Source of the DNA: Thermogutta terrifontis | GTDB lineage: Bacteria > Planctomycetota > Planctomycetia > Pirellulales > Thermoguttaceae | Length of the DNA: 64,000 bases | NCBI RefSeq assembly: GCF_002277955.1 | Contig: NZ_CP018477.1 | Location: forward strand, 3,369,206-3,433,205 | Direction: 5' to 3' | Part shown: positions 7,329 to 16,197 of the stretch, one piece after another | Layout of the letters: each line of letters begins with the position of its first letter | Numbering within the stretch: the stretch's first letter is position 1 | Program-made: the position numbers and the translations under genes | The notes under the pieces: model-generated | What the model was told of the DNA's origin: nothing | What the model saw: the letters and a program-made list of their open reading frames with translations, nothing else | The model's database searches: none

Positions 7329-8676
7329 GAAGAATCTTCTGAACTTTGGGGACTTCGACCTGACGGGGCGAGCAGCGATCCTTCACGGCCACGGCAGCGG
7401 CGACTCCGGCGGCATGGCCAGTGGCGCAACAGTTGGGGATCAAACGTACCAAATCAGCCATTTGCATTTCGGCACTGATGCAACGTCCGGCTGCGAGCAC
7501 GTTTTCGACCTTCTTGGGTACGAGTGCGCCGTAAGGAACCTGCCATTCCCCATGCTGGCCGTCGGTCGAGCCACCGACAGCAACCACATCGTCAAAACGC
7601 CGTCCGGCCTTCAAATCGGCGTATCGAACGGTGGCTACACCATTCAAGACCCGAGTGATCCGAACACCCAATTGAGGTGCTGTCTCGACCAGATAAAGCG
7701 ATTCGTAGCCGGGAACCTGCCGCGCTTGCTGGACATTCCGCCAAATGAATTTCCGGTGCGACATTTCCATGCGGGTCAGGGTTCGCACGTCAAGTCCATC
7801 CACTTCTGGTCCAATTAGATTGACCCAGTTGACCCCAGGGGCAGGAGTCGGGCTACCAAGCCGCTTGGGACGATTGCCCGCCGGTGCGCGAGATGGGTCG
7901 ATCCGATCCAGATTACCGATCCGCGAAACCAACCCCACATTGTGTGTGCGGTGTTCAAACTCGGCTCCGGCTGCGGCAAAAATGTCCCCGTCGCCTGTGG
8001 CGTCGATGACAACATCGGCGAGGATGGCCTGTCGTCCGGACTTACTCTCAAACACAGCACCCCGCACGGTGTTTCCCTCGAGAATAGCGTCCACGCCCCA
8101 GGCGTGTAGGAAGACTTCCACCCCAGCCTCCTCGATCATCTCTACCATCACGTACTTCAGGGCCTCGGCGTCCACAGTGGGGTTCTTTCCGGGACCACGA
8201 TTGATAATACCGCCGGGCAGCTTCTCCAGCCGCTGCATCATCTCTTCGCCGATTCCCATGCAAACCTGTTTCCCGCCCTTCACAATGTGTCCGAGCACAA
8301 GGAGCACCAACCCACCGGTCCATAATCCCCCAAAGTGACCATAGCGTTCGACAAGCGTAACACGTGCCCCGGCACGCCGCGCGGCAATGGCGGCAGATAC
8401 CCCGGCGGGACCACCCCCAACGACAAGGACTTCGCATTGCGAAAGCAACGGCAATTCGCGCTGAGGTTGAATAACACGCCCGTTCACAAGCCTGGCCGTG
8501 AATTGAGTGTCTTGCACTTTGTGGGGGTCCAACACACTGCTCGTAAATCCTGATGACTCGCCGATCGGTGCAACCTGCTGGTTCTCCCCCGAAGCTGAGG
8601 GCAAAACGCCCATGCTGCCCATCGCGCTAAGTGCGCCGATCGCCTTCAGCCAGTTTCTTCTGTTCATCGGATTCAT
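7303..8676 (-). CDS. FAD-dependent oxidoreductase with Tat-like signal
   Basis: The 457-residue flavoprotein resembles the FAD_oxidored family common in planctomycetes. The N-terminus (M-N-R-R-N-W-L-K-A-I-G-A followed by a hydrophobic run) looks like a twin-arginine signal, suggesting folded export with cofactor. The dinucleotide fold follows: V-L-V-V-G-G-G-P-A-G-V-S-A-A-I-A-A-R-R-x-G near residue 85, then the E-R-Y-G-H-F-G-G-L-W-T-G-G segment, a V-I-D-A-T-G-D-G-D-I motif and a late A-A-G-R-C-I-S-A segment. AGGAG lies nine bases before the ATG. The downstream partner was a 4Fe-4S membrane protein that is now truncated. The substrate is unknown. Confidence 0.85.
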   Translation of the reverse strand: MNPMNRRNWLKAIGALSAMGSMGVLPSASGENQQVAPIGESSGFTSSVLDPHKVQDTQFTARLVNGRVIQPQRELPLLSQCEVLVVGGGPAGVSAAIAARRAGARVTLVERYGHFGGLWTGGLVLLVLGHIVKGGKQVCMGIGEEMMQRLEKLPGGIINRGPGKNPTVDAEALKYVMVEMIEEAGVEVFLHAWGVDAILEGNTVRGAVFESKSGRQAILADVVIDATGDGDIFAAAGAEFEHRTHNVGLVSRIGNLDRIDPSRAPAGNRPKRLGSPTPAPGVNWVNLIGPEVDGLDVRTLTRMEMSHRKFIWRNVQQARQVPGYESLYLVETAPQLGVRITRVLNGVATVRYADLKAGRRFDDVVAVGGSTDGQHGEWQVPYGALVPKKVENVLAAGRCISAEMQMADLVRLIPNCCATGHAAGVAAAVAVKDRCSPRQVEVPKVQKILREQGAYLG

Positions 8677-8924
8677 GAAGGAATACTCCTGTCATCTGAG
8701 TGCAAAACATCGCGTGCCCGAACCAAAAGTCGCATTATAAAATGCGTCGCAAGCCGTCACAACGAAAATGTTGTCACCTGTCGTGCGGTTTTCATGCATG
8801 GTTCAAGCATCGCACCGTGATCCGAATCGCTTCGCCAACGACATGGCCCAGATGACAAGAACGCCGAACAGTTGTTTGGGGACTCGTACGGTTTTGTCTG
8901 GTCGATTGGCGTGGTTGGACTCCA

Positions 8925-9404
8925 CTATGTGTTCATTCGCCAGATCGTGAAGTTCAATACCGCGGCAAAGCTGACCCAGGCCAGGTACGGTGTTAAGAGC
9001 CAACCCGCGAGGCGCGAATAGCGGAAAAAAGCCCACATTGTCGCCACGATGGCGAGCCAGAGAACGAGGATTTCAATAAACGCCAAATCGGGCCTGTGCA
9101 TGCCAAAGAAGATCCAGGACCAGGCCGCATTGAGGACAAGCTGGAGTCCAAACAGGCCGAGCGGGACGTTTCCCGCCCTGAATCCGGTTTGCTTCCAAAC
9201 CAACCAGGCAGCGATGCCCATTGTGATAAAAAGCGTGGTCCATACTGGTCCGAAAACACTGCTCGGTGGGTTCCATGTAGGTTTGTTGAGCGTCCTGTAC
9301 CACCCATCGACTTGTGGAGCTGTGGCAAGCGACCCCAAAAAGCCCACCGCAAGGCATACACCAACAAACACGACAAGCCCAACCCAGTCTTTAGCCGTTC
9401 TCAT
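8925..9404 (-). CDS. tspO: TspO/MBR family membrane protein (tryptophan-rich sensory protein)
   Basis: A 159-residue, five-helix inner-membrane protein of the TspO/benzodiazepine-receptor family, which binds porphyrins in bacteria that have been studied. The characteristic tryptophans and prolines are present: W-Y-x-x-L-N-K-P-x-W-N-P-P, [16 protein letters not shown] and a closing A-A-V-L-N-F-T-I-W. The ATG at 9404 follows AAGGA and gives the normal length; an upstream in-frame ATG adds 20 unlikely residues. It is monocistronic. Its proximity to the haem-synthesis gene hemQ (10267) may or may not be meaningful. Confidence 0.92.
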   Translation of the reverse strand: MRTAKDWVGLVVFVGVCLAVGFLGSLATAPQVDGWYRTLNKPTWNPPSSVFGPVWTTLFITMGIAAWLVWKQTGFRAGNVPLGLFGLQLVLNAAWSWIFFGMHRPDLAFIEILVLWLAIVATMWAFFRYSRLAGWLLTPYLAWVSFAAVLNFTIWRMNT

Positions 9405-9522
9405 GATCGTCCTTCTTTTTAGTGAATAAAAGTTGGCAAAGAATTTGTTAAGGAACCTTTGCACAATTGCTACTTACCGGCATTATAATCTGGGGGTTAC
9501 AACTGGTGATAAAAATAGAAGG

Positions 9523-9837
9523 AGTACCAAAACGGCATGGTTCACTGGATTCCTCCAGTTGATGGACAAAACCATGCCCTGGCAGGAGTTGATCGATATC
9601 ATCAGGCTGTTTTATCCGAACAACGAGGGCCCCGGCCGACCGGCCAGGCCGCTCATCGGGATGCTCAAGCTGTAGTTCCTCCAGATTTGGTGCGCCCTGT
9701 CGGACCCGGTGACGCAAGAGTTGATGCACGATAGCCATGTGGTACAGCAAGTTGTGGCCTTGGGCCTACGGAAAGACGCCTCGCCGGCCGAGACGACCAT
9801 TTGCCGCTTTCGGCAGTTGCTTGAGGACTGTCGGTAG
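9523..9837 (+). pseudogene. IS5-type transposase N-terminal fragment
   Basis: One frame, broken by a TAG at 9673-9675, reads W-Q-E-L-I-D-I-I-R-L-F-Y-P, G-R-P-A-R-P-L-I-G-M-L-K-L, stop, F-L-Q-I-W-C-A-L-S-D-P-V-T-Q-E-L-M-H-D, then A-E-T-T-I-C-R-F-R-Q-L-L-E. This is the DUF772 N-terminal domain of IS5-family transposases (R-M-x-x-L-Q-x-W-x-x-L-S-D and E-T-T-I-C-R-F-R). The catalytic DDE part is missing and a second stop follows at 9835. No inverted repeats were found, so the element is dead and mostly deleted. Confidence 0.75.
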
Positions 9838-10266
9838 GTCCCAAGATTGAAGATAGAGGAAGTTTAGTCCGCGATAAACGTTGCCTTGTATGGATTAAAA
9901 ACCATTATCAAGCGTGAAACTACCAGAAGACAATCGAAGTCACCTTTTGTTTAGCGGTCCCCATTCAGCCTGGAAGATGCTGCCATCCGCCAGCGGTTAT
10001 CTTATTCGTTGAAACTGCTCATTGAATATGCAAAGGCCCTTCTGGCGGTTCGGGGGAGTGGTGTTGTGGACTTGGAGAGATCCCCTTATGCCATGCAGCG
10101 TGGCGAAACATGTGATTTTTGGTCACGATTTTGCCCTCCACATTGATGATTAATCGCTTGCCCGGCGAATCGTTGCCGGAAAGAATTCATGGTTCGTAAC
10201 GTTGTAACTTCACGACGACTCTGCTTTATTGGCCGATGTTCGTGAAATCGGGAGGTAACTCCTACC
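9838..10266. other. Non-coding spacer, nothing recognised
   Basis: About 430 bases between the dead transposase and hemQ. The sequence is more AT-rich than its surroundings, with no supported ORF, RNA or repeat. It may be leftover IS DNA plus the hemQ promoter region. Confidence 0.4.
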
Positions 10267-11112
10267 ATGATGAGTCAGCATCCAGAAACCGCACCACGTC
10301 CGGCCATTTCACTCCAGCCGGAAGAGGGATGGCACTGTCAACACTGGTTCTATCGCTTCGACAGGCAGGCGCTACGGCGGCTCTCGCCGGCCGAAAGGAA
10401 GCAAGCCTGTGAGGAGTTTCTCGCTGTTTTGTCGCCTTCTCCGGAATCGGCGCCGGCACGGTTCCAGAGCTATGTCATTATGGGGCATAAGGCCGACTTC
10501 GGTTTGATGATGCTGGATGCCGATCCGCTCAAGCTGAACGGACTTCATCATCGCCTCATGGGGAGTGCGATGGGCGCGGCACTCATTCCCACTTGGTCGT
10601 TTGTCTCCCTTACAGAGGTCTCGGAATACTTACACACCCCCGAGGCCTACGCGGAACGGTTGCAAAAGGAGGGGCTATCTCCGGAAAGCCCCGAGTTCCT
10701 GCAACGGACGTCGCAGTACGCCAAACGGTACGAAATCATGCGAAAACAACGCTTGAATCCCGACCTGCCGGACTGGCCGGCGTTCTGTTTTTACCCCATG
10801 AATAAGCGACGTCGCCCCGAGGCAAACTGGTTCATGCTGAACTTTGAAGAGCGGGAACGCCTGATGGCTGAACACGGTGAGACCGGAATGAAGTTTGCCG
10901 GTCGGGTGACGCAGCTTGTGACAGTAGGAATCGGGTTAGAAGATTGGGAATGGGGGGTGACTTTGTGGGCACGCAATCCCCAGTATCTTAAGGATATTGT
11001 CTACCGTATGCGATTCGACGAGGCCAGTGCTCGGTACGCCGACTTCGGCCCTTTTTACAGTGGCTATCGGGCCTCTCCCGAACAAATCCTGGATCACTGC
11101 GGCATCCGTTGA
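10267..11112 (+). CDS. hemQ: Coproheme decarboxylase HemQ/ChdC (chlorite dismutase family)
   Basis: Oxidatively decarboxylates Fe-coproporphyrin III to haem b in the coproporphyrin-dependent pathway. The 281-residue protein has the two-lobed chlorite-dismutase fold. The C-terminal lobe shows F-C-F-Y-P-M-N-K-R-R (residues 173-182), whose Tyr corresponds to the reactive Tyr of the Gram-positive enzymes. Next come N-W-F-M, E-E-R-E-R-L-M-A-E-H-G with the proximal haem His (about 203), K-F-A-G-R-V, and D-W-E-W-G-V-T-L-W with R-F-D-E-A-S-A-R-Y. These fit HemQ rather than true chlorite dismutases, which carry a distal Arg in a different context. GGAGG lies 11 bases before the first of two adjacent ATGs. 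No other hem gene is in the window. Confidence 0.92.
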   Translation: MMSQHPETAPRPAISLQPEEGWHCQHWFYRFDRQALRRLSPAERKQACEEFLAVLSPSPESAPARFQSYVIMGHKADFGLMMLDADPLKLNGLHHRLMGSAMGAALIPTWSFVSLTEVSEYLHTPEAYAERLQKEGLSPESPEFLQRTSQYAKRYEIMRKQRLNPDLPDWPAFCFYPMNKRRRPEANWFMLNFEERERLMAEHGETGMKFAGRVTQLVTVGIGLEDWEWGVTLWARNPQYLKDIVYRMRFDEASARYADFGPFYSGYRASPEQILDHCGIR

Positions 11113-11192
11113 AGCATACGGAGGAACATTCCCAATCAACGGCGGTTGATTGCCGCCAACAACAGGGGAAATTGACGATTAAAGCCTGAAGC

Positions 11193-12113
11193 ATGTTTCT
11201 CAGGTTCTTCATCAACCGACTGATCTGGCTGGTGATCACGCTCTGGGTCGTGTTCACGGTGAGCTTTTTCCTGATGCGTGCCGTGCCCGGCGGGCCCCTT
11301 GACCGCGAACGCCGCCTGGATCCGCAAATCGAAAAGAATTTGGCCGCCCGATACCACCTCGACGAGCCGGCCTGGCGGCAGTATTTACGTGAGCTCGGCA
11401 ATGTTGTGCGTGGGGACCTGGGCTACAGTTACCGGATGGCCGATTTTACAGTTAACGAAGTGATCGCTCAGGGCTTGCCCATTTCCGCCGCGCTGGGAAT
11501 TGCGGCTTTAGGCTTCGCCGTAACACTGGGGGTTGCAGCGGGCGTGGTATCGGCCGTGGCACGAAACACCGTCTGGGACCGAGCGCTGATGCTGGCGGCC
11601 ACAGTGGGATTGGCGGTACCCAACTTTACCCTGGCGGGCCTTCTCATTATTTTGCTGGTGTTTTTGATCCCCGTGTTTCCTGCCGCCGGTTGGGGCAGAG
11701 GGGCACACCTTGTTCTCCCTGCAATCAGCCTCGGATTACCTTATGCGGCCTCAATCGCCCGACTGGTCCGAACAGGCCTCCTCGACGTCCTCAATCAGGA
11801 CTTTGTACGTACCGCCCGCGCTAAAGGCGTGCCGCCGATGGTTGTGATCTTCAAGCACGCCATGCCCATGGCCCTGCCGCCCGTGATTTCCTACCTTGGC
11901 CCGGCAACGGCGGGCATCATCACGGGGTCGCCAGTGGTAGAAAAGATTTTCGCGATCCCCGGGGTTGGTATGCACTTTGTCGAGGCGGCTATTCAGCGGG
12001 ACTACACCCTCGCCATGGGGCTTGTCTTGTTGTTCACGCTGCTGCTGTATTGTGCTAACATGCTCGTGGACCTGGGTTATTCGGTCCTTGACCCCCGCGT
12101 GGAACTCGAATGA
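11193..12113 (+). CDS. OppB/DppB-type ABC transporter permease, without partners
   Basis: An inner-membrane permease of 306 residues from peptide/nickel ABC importers. The N-terminal M-F-L-R-F-F-I-N-R-L-I-W and A-V-P-G-G-P-L are the family opening. The EAA loop that contacts the ATPase is seen in F-V-R-T-A-R-A-K-G-V-P near residue 205, and the ending L-G-Y-S-V-L-D-P-R-V matches OppB/DppB. Importers of this class need an OppC-type permease, two ATPases and a binding protein. None follows: the next gene is convergent. It begins 80 bases after hemQ on the same strand and may share its transcript. It could work with subunits encoded elsewhere. Confidence 0.85.
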   Translation: MFLRFFINRLIWLVITLWVVFTVSFFLMRAVPGGPLDRERRLDPQIEKNLAARYHLDEPAWRQYLRELGNVVRGDLGYSYRMADFTVNEVIAQGLPISAALGIAALGFAVTLGVAAGVVSAVARNTVWDRALMLAATVGLAVPNFTLAGLLIILLVFLIPVFPAAGWGRGAHLVLPAISLGLPYAASIARLVRTGLLDVLNQDFVRTARAKGVPPMVVIFKHAMPMALPPVISYLGPATAGIITGSPVVEKIFAIPGVGMHFVEAAIQRDYTLAMGLVLLFTLLLYCANMLVDLGYSVLDPRVELE

Positions 12114-12159
12114 GCCAACGGGGGAAAAGGCAAGCCAGGGGAAACTCAACACGCTCATC

Positions 12160-13197
12160 TCATCGGCGTTTGCGCTGCTCTAGACGGGCAATTCCTGCGG
12201 CGCCGATGAAACCGGCATCCCCTCCCAATGCGGCGAACCGAATGACGACTTTCTCCGCCAGGGTGGGAAAGGCCCGCTGTCGCACCTCTTCCCGAATCCG
12301 CTGGAGAAATTGCCGTCCCACGGGGGACTTCATTCCGCCAAACGTCATCGCTCCACCCAAGAGCAGCCCCGTCGGATCAAAAGTGTGCAGCAGAGTGACA
12401 ATGCCCAGACCGAGGTAGTAGGCGGTCTCCAGAACCAGTTCCAGCGAGGGTTCGTCACCGTTCTCGGCGAGTTGGGCAATAAGGAGGGGAGTCAGCTTCT
12501 CGCCCTGGGAAATGCGTTCCGCCAGAGCAGGTGCCTTGCCCGCGGCAATCCTGTCTTTGGCCCGCCGAATTAAGCCCGTCGCACTTGCAAAAGACTCCAG
12601 ATGGCCGCGCTTCCCGCACGAACAAATGGGGGCTGTGTCAGAGGGATCCACGAGAATGTGCCCACATTCAGTGCCGTGTCCATGTTCTCCCTCGATGATC
12701 AGGTCCCCAATAATCACGCCACATCCTACCCCGGTGCCGAGGGTGAGGAAGACCAGGCTGTTAAAGCCACGGCCGGAGCCGATCCACAACTCCCCGTAGG
12801 CGGCTGCCGAGGCGTCGTTGGCCATGGCGACCGGCATTCCGCAGGCATCGGCGAGGCGATCGCGGATCGGGAAACCTCCCCAGCCGGGAAAATTGGTGGG
12901 GTTCACCATCACTCCCGTTCCCAGGTCGAGAATACCCGGGCAGCCTAAACCAATCCGGGCTATCTCAGTGGGCTCCAGCCCCGAGGATTGAATCATTTCG
13001 GTCGTTGTTTCGCTGACCCGCTGAATCCAATCCTGGGGGCCATTTTCCACCAGCGTGGCGAATTCTCGGGAGTGACAGACCGGCCTTCCTAAGTCGTCTA
13101 CCAAACCGACCTTCGTACTTGTTCCACCGAGATCAATGCCCACGTAGAACGGTGGTATGGCACGATTGAGCGGAATAGGCTTGACGGCTGGAGCCAT
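12160..13197 (-). CDS. ROK family sugar kinase (glucokinase-like)
   Basis: An ATP-dependent sugar kinase of 345 residues. The phosphate loop is V-G-I-D-L-G-G-T-S-T-K-V-G at about residues 18-30. The ROK zinc site is C-S-C-G-K-R-G-H-L-E, preceded by the E-x-G-H-x-x-x-x-P-segment (E-C-G-H-I-L-V). The catalytic Asp occurs in A-N-D-A-S-A-A-A-Y-G-E, and L-T-L-G-T-G-V-G-C-G and a late L-G-G-A-M-T-F are the other nucleotide-binding strands. There is no N-terminal DNA-binding domain, so it is a kinase rather than a NagC-like repressor. Glucose is the likeliest substrate. The gene converges on the OppB-like gene. Confidence 0.9.
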   Translation of the reverse strand: MAPAVKPIPLNRAIPPFYVGIDLGGTSTKVGLVDDLGRPVCHSREFATLVENGPQDWIQRVSETTTEMIQSSGLEPTEIARIGLGCPGILDLGTGVMVNPTNFPGWGGFPIRDRLADACGMPVAMANDASAAAYGELWIGSGRGFNSLVFLTLGTGVGCGVIIGDLIIEGEHGHGTECGHILVDPSDTAPICSCGKRGHLESFASATGLIRRAKDRIAAGKAPALAERISQGEKLTPLLIAQLAENGDEPSLELVLETAYYLGLGIVTLLHTFDPTGLLLGGAMTFGGMKSPVGRQFLQRIREEVRQRAFPTLAEKVVIRFAALGGDAGFIGAAGIARLEQRKRR

Positions 13198-13347
13198 GAT
13201 CGGGTCCCCTCTCTTTTACTGTGTGGTTACACTCTAACAAACACACAGTTACCGGGGAAGTCAAGAAAAGTCCGTCAAAAACCGCAATTTAAGATGGCTC
13301 CGATCCGGGCGGGCGGGCCGATTGGGCCAATTATAGCGGTTGAGCTA

Positions 13348-14355
13348 TTACTGGGCGGCCGATTTGCTCCCCGCAGGAGATCCCATGATAGGAAAGCCCT
13401 CGGGGAGAGGTCGGCCAGCCACCGAGTAACCCCGCTCATGGAGGAAATCCTTCAGCCGTCGAAAGTCTTTAAAACCGTCTGGATAACACCAGAGGGTGAC
13501 GACCGTTTTATCCGGTCGGTAGCCGGCCAAACGTCGGCGAAACTCCGAGGTCTCCTCCAGTGCACGATCAACGGGGTCCCCACCGGCCCCCGTGGGAATC
13601 AGAACCCATTGACGGAGCTGAGCATATGCCCCTGTCATCGTGTTTCCATCGCCTGGTGTCCCCGCAAGGTGGCGACGCACAAGTGAATATTCCATTTTGA
13701 ATCCACCGATTGGTCCGACGACCCCTGTGATTTCCGGCACTTCCAGCAGGCGATAAAGTTTTCGGCGTGCATCGGCTACGAGTTCTTCCAGGAGCCGATC
13801 GAGCGGAATATACGTGATCTTTCCTTTTTCGATAACAAAATGGATCTCCTCACGATCGCTGGGAGTTGCCAGCGGAGTGGGATAGTTGACGAGTTGCACG
13901 ACCTCCGTCCGGTTTTGCTGGGTGGCAGCCTCTCGCTCCAGTCGTGACAGTTCCTCGTGTGCCTCTGCCAAGGCCTGGACAAGGGCCTGCTGGCGAGTCG
14001 CGTCACCACTCAACTGTTTGGACTTTTCTTCGTACTCCTTTTTCAACAATCCTACCAGCAATGCCAGCCGATCACGTTCCGCCAGACGTGCTTGTATTTC
14101 GATGCTTGTTTGGCCCACTTTTTCAGCCAGTTCCAGAATATCTTTGCGCAGCGAAACCAGACGCGCCGATCGCCGTTGCAACTCCGTCAGTCGCACCTCA
14201 CGTTCTTTCACGGTGGGGTCTTCCGGCAAAACGAGATTGACCGGCGCGTGCTGTGCGCGCACACCGACTACCATGACCAAGATGATGAGAATGCCCACAA
14301 TATTGGTCACGGTATCGAGGAACGAATCGTATCCGGCGGTGTGCTGGTCCTCCAT
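13348..14355 (-). CDS. ExbD/MotB-like membrane-anchored coiled-coil protein
   Basis: A 335-residue protein, last of a three-gene operon with an ExbB/MotA-like channel. One N-terminal transmembrane helix (about residues 12-33) begins Y-D-S-F-L-D-T-V-T-N-I-V-G. The Asp at the start of this helix is placed as in ExbD and MotB, where it carries protons. A long helical, charged segment (about 50-160) predicts a periplasmic coiled coil, then a mixed domain (about 175-320) lacking an OmpA-type peptidoglycan signature. Planctomycete genomes often carry such genes as hypothetical proteins. I infer a role in a proton-driven envelope motor or transport complex. Confidence 0.6.
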   Translation of the reverse strand: MEDQHTAGYDSFLDTVTNIVGILIILVMVVGVRAQHAPVNLVLPEDPTVKEREVRLTELQRRSARLVSLRKDILELAEKVGQTSIEIQARLAERDRLALLVGLLKKEYEEKSKQLSGDATRQQALVQALAEAHEELSRLEREAATQQNRTEVVQLVNYPTPLATPSDREEIHFVIEKGKITYIPLDRLLEELVADARRKLYRLLEVPEITGVVGPIGGFKMEYSLVRRHLAGTPGDGNTMTGAYAQLRQWVLIPTGAGGDPVDRALEETSEFRRRLAGYRPDKTVVTLWCYPDGFKDFRRLKDFLHERGYSVAGRPLPEGFPIMGSPAGSKSAAQ

Positions 14356-14436
14356 GACATGTCATCCTGTGATGCAAGCTGATTGGTTCGGCGTTTTTTG
14401 ATTAACTCTGCTTGATCCACGGCTCACGAATCCTGG

Positions 14437-16197
14437 TCAGCGCACGTCAGGCACCTTCTCAATGAGAAGTCCGCTTCCGGCGAGGAGTTGTTGCAGAATG
14501 CCAAACTGCTCTTCTGCACCGGGCGCTACATGGACCCGAAGAATCGGCCGCCAGTACATTCCTCGCCCAGCCATTCCCCAACTGGTGATGTATTCTTTGA
14601 TGGTCTTCACGAGCTCTTCCACTGCTCTCTCGGCCCCCTGGTCGAGCGGGAACACCCGAGCGGCCACAAGTGGGTTATCGGGAACCAGGACAAACCGGTC
14701 GGGAAAGCACTCGATCTTAATGGGCCGGGTGACGGGAATCGTACCTCGATCATGAGGCAAGAGCGCCCAGCCCTGGCCGTAGCGGTCTGCCAATGGCCGA
14801 AGAGATCCTGGATGCCGAATGTCCGCGTCGCTGCGAGGGACCGATGCGTCTACCCAAGACGGCTCCGGGTGTTGGCCGGTCTCGTTGGAACGACCTGCGT
14901 TTGAAGCGCGAGCTGTCGCAACACCTGCCGTGCCAAGGACTTCTGAACTCCGCGAGCCCTGAGCCGAAGCAGATCGGTCCGTCACTACAAATTCGGCACT
15001 CGCGGGTATGCCGTCGGTACGGGCTGATATCTGGTTTTCCCCAGCCAGACCCGCTGTCTGCGACCCGCGGGCGGAAACGTCGCGGTTATCCGCTCCATTG
15101 AGACGCGACTTTTGCTGCCACCGGGTGAGCATTGGATCGTCCGCGGCACTGCTGGAGACATCTTCTCCAGAGATGTCTTCCACGGCTCCTCCCACATACG
15201 GGGCAGGTCGGAAGCGCCGCGGCCGGCCGCCGTATTTCCCCGGGGCTGATTGCACCAGAAACTCCTGGCGACGTCGCGCCAATGTGACGGCGTCCTGAAC
15301 CACCTGGGCCAGCCGGGTGTCCGGTGGTGGGTACGACAGGTTCCAGTCCTCCTCTACAAGTTCGTAACCAAATTCAGTTCCCCAAGATGTCATCGCCGCC
15401 CGGGCTGCATAATAGGCTTCGATTCCGCTCGGCCGAACGATGAGCAGAGGATACGGTTCGCCCTCCTCCTCCGGGTCAAATTCGCGGCGTGCCAACCATT
15501 CTTCACGTACCGCGCGGAGGGCCGCATCGAGGGGATTTCCCGGACCCAGTGGTCCGAGGAAATCCTCTGGGGGGAATCGAATTCCCTCCGGCTGCAAGTA
15601 CACCCCGTCGCTTCGACATTCGAGATAAATGGGCCGGCGGCGCGTGCCATGTGGTCCGTGATAGGGGATGATGGCGTAACTTCGGGTGGATGGCTGCTGC
15701 TTTGCCTCTTCCATTTTCCGCTTCAAATCGGCAATTTTTCGCTGTAACTCAGCCAGTTCCGCTTCCTGCACTTCAATGAGCCGCTTTCGCTGGCCCTCCT
15801 CCGTTTCCTGGAGAGACTCCAGTTGGCGCAGCTTCGCCTGCCAGAGAACTCCTTCGTCACGCAAACGTCGCAGGGAATCCTCCAAGTGCCCCAACAGAGT
15901 CCGCGCTTCGGTCAGTTGCTGTTGTGTTTTATCACGGCTGGCCCGGAGTTGCTCTTCCTGCCACTGGACGTCTTCCTCCCATTGCTGCAATTGTTCGATG
16001 GAGGGAAGTGTCTGCTCAGCCACCGAGTTCGCCTTTTCTGCCCGAGCCTGAGCCAGGGCCTTCAGCCGCGCTTGACGGACGAGAATGACAAGCAGGAGAA
16101 TGAGCACCCCCATCGTGCAAATGAGCACGGCGAGGAAAGGAAACAGGGAAACCGGATTTTCGCTCCCAAGAGTCGAGCGCCGCGATCGCCGTTTCAT
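14437..16197 (-). CDS. Membrane-anchored coiled-coil protein of the ExbB/ExbD-like operon
   Basis: A 586-residue protein whose start overlaps the stop of the ExbB-like gene by four bases, so the two are translationally coupled. A basic N-terminus precedes one transmembrane helix (about residues 16-42: N-P-V-S-L-F-P-F-L-A-V-L-I-C-T-M-G) arranged like the ExbD helix, but with Ala where the proton-carrying Asp would be. A long coiled coil follows (about 50-170), then an alpha/beta domain containing R-S-Y-A-I-I-P-Y-H-G, a low-complexity Ser/Arg-rich linker (about 340-450) and a second similar domain near the end. The two C-terminal domains look related to each other. Function unknown; inferred to form a stator-like complex with its neighbours. 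Confidence 0.55.
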   Translation of the reverse strand: MKRRSRRSTLGSENPVSLFPFLAVLICTMGVLILLLVILVRQARLKALAQARAEKANSVAEQTLPSIEQLQQWEEDVQWQEEQLRASRDKTQQQLTEARTLLGHLEDSLRRLRDEGVLWQAKLRQLESLQETEEGQRKRLIEVQEAELAELQRKIADLKRKMEEAKQQPSTRSYAIIPYHGPHGTRRRPIYLECRSDGVYLQPEGIRFPPEDFLGPLGPGNPLDAALRAVREEWLARREFDPEEEGEPYPLLIVRPSGIEAYYAARAAMTSWGTEFGYELVEEDWNLSYPPPDTRLAQVVQDAVTLARRRQEFLVQSAPGKYGGRPRRFRPAPYVGGAVEDISGEDVSSSAADDPMLTRWQQKSRLNGADNRDVSARGSQTAGLAGENQISARTDGIPASAEFVVTDRSASAQGSRSSEVLGTAGVATARASNAGRSNETGQHPEPSWVDASVPRSDADIRHPGSLRPLADRYGQGWALLPHDRGTIPVTRPIKIECFPDRFVLVPDNPLVAARVFPLDQGAERAVEELVKTIKEYITSWGMAGRGMYWRPILRVHVAPGAEEQFGILQQLLAGSGLLIEKVPDVR

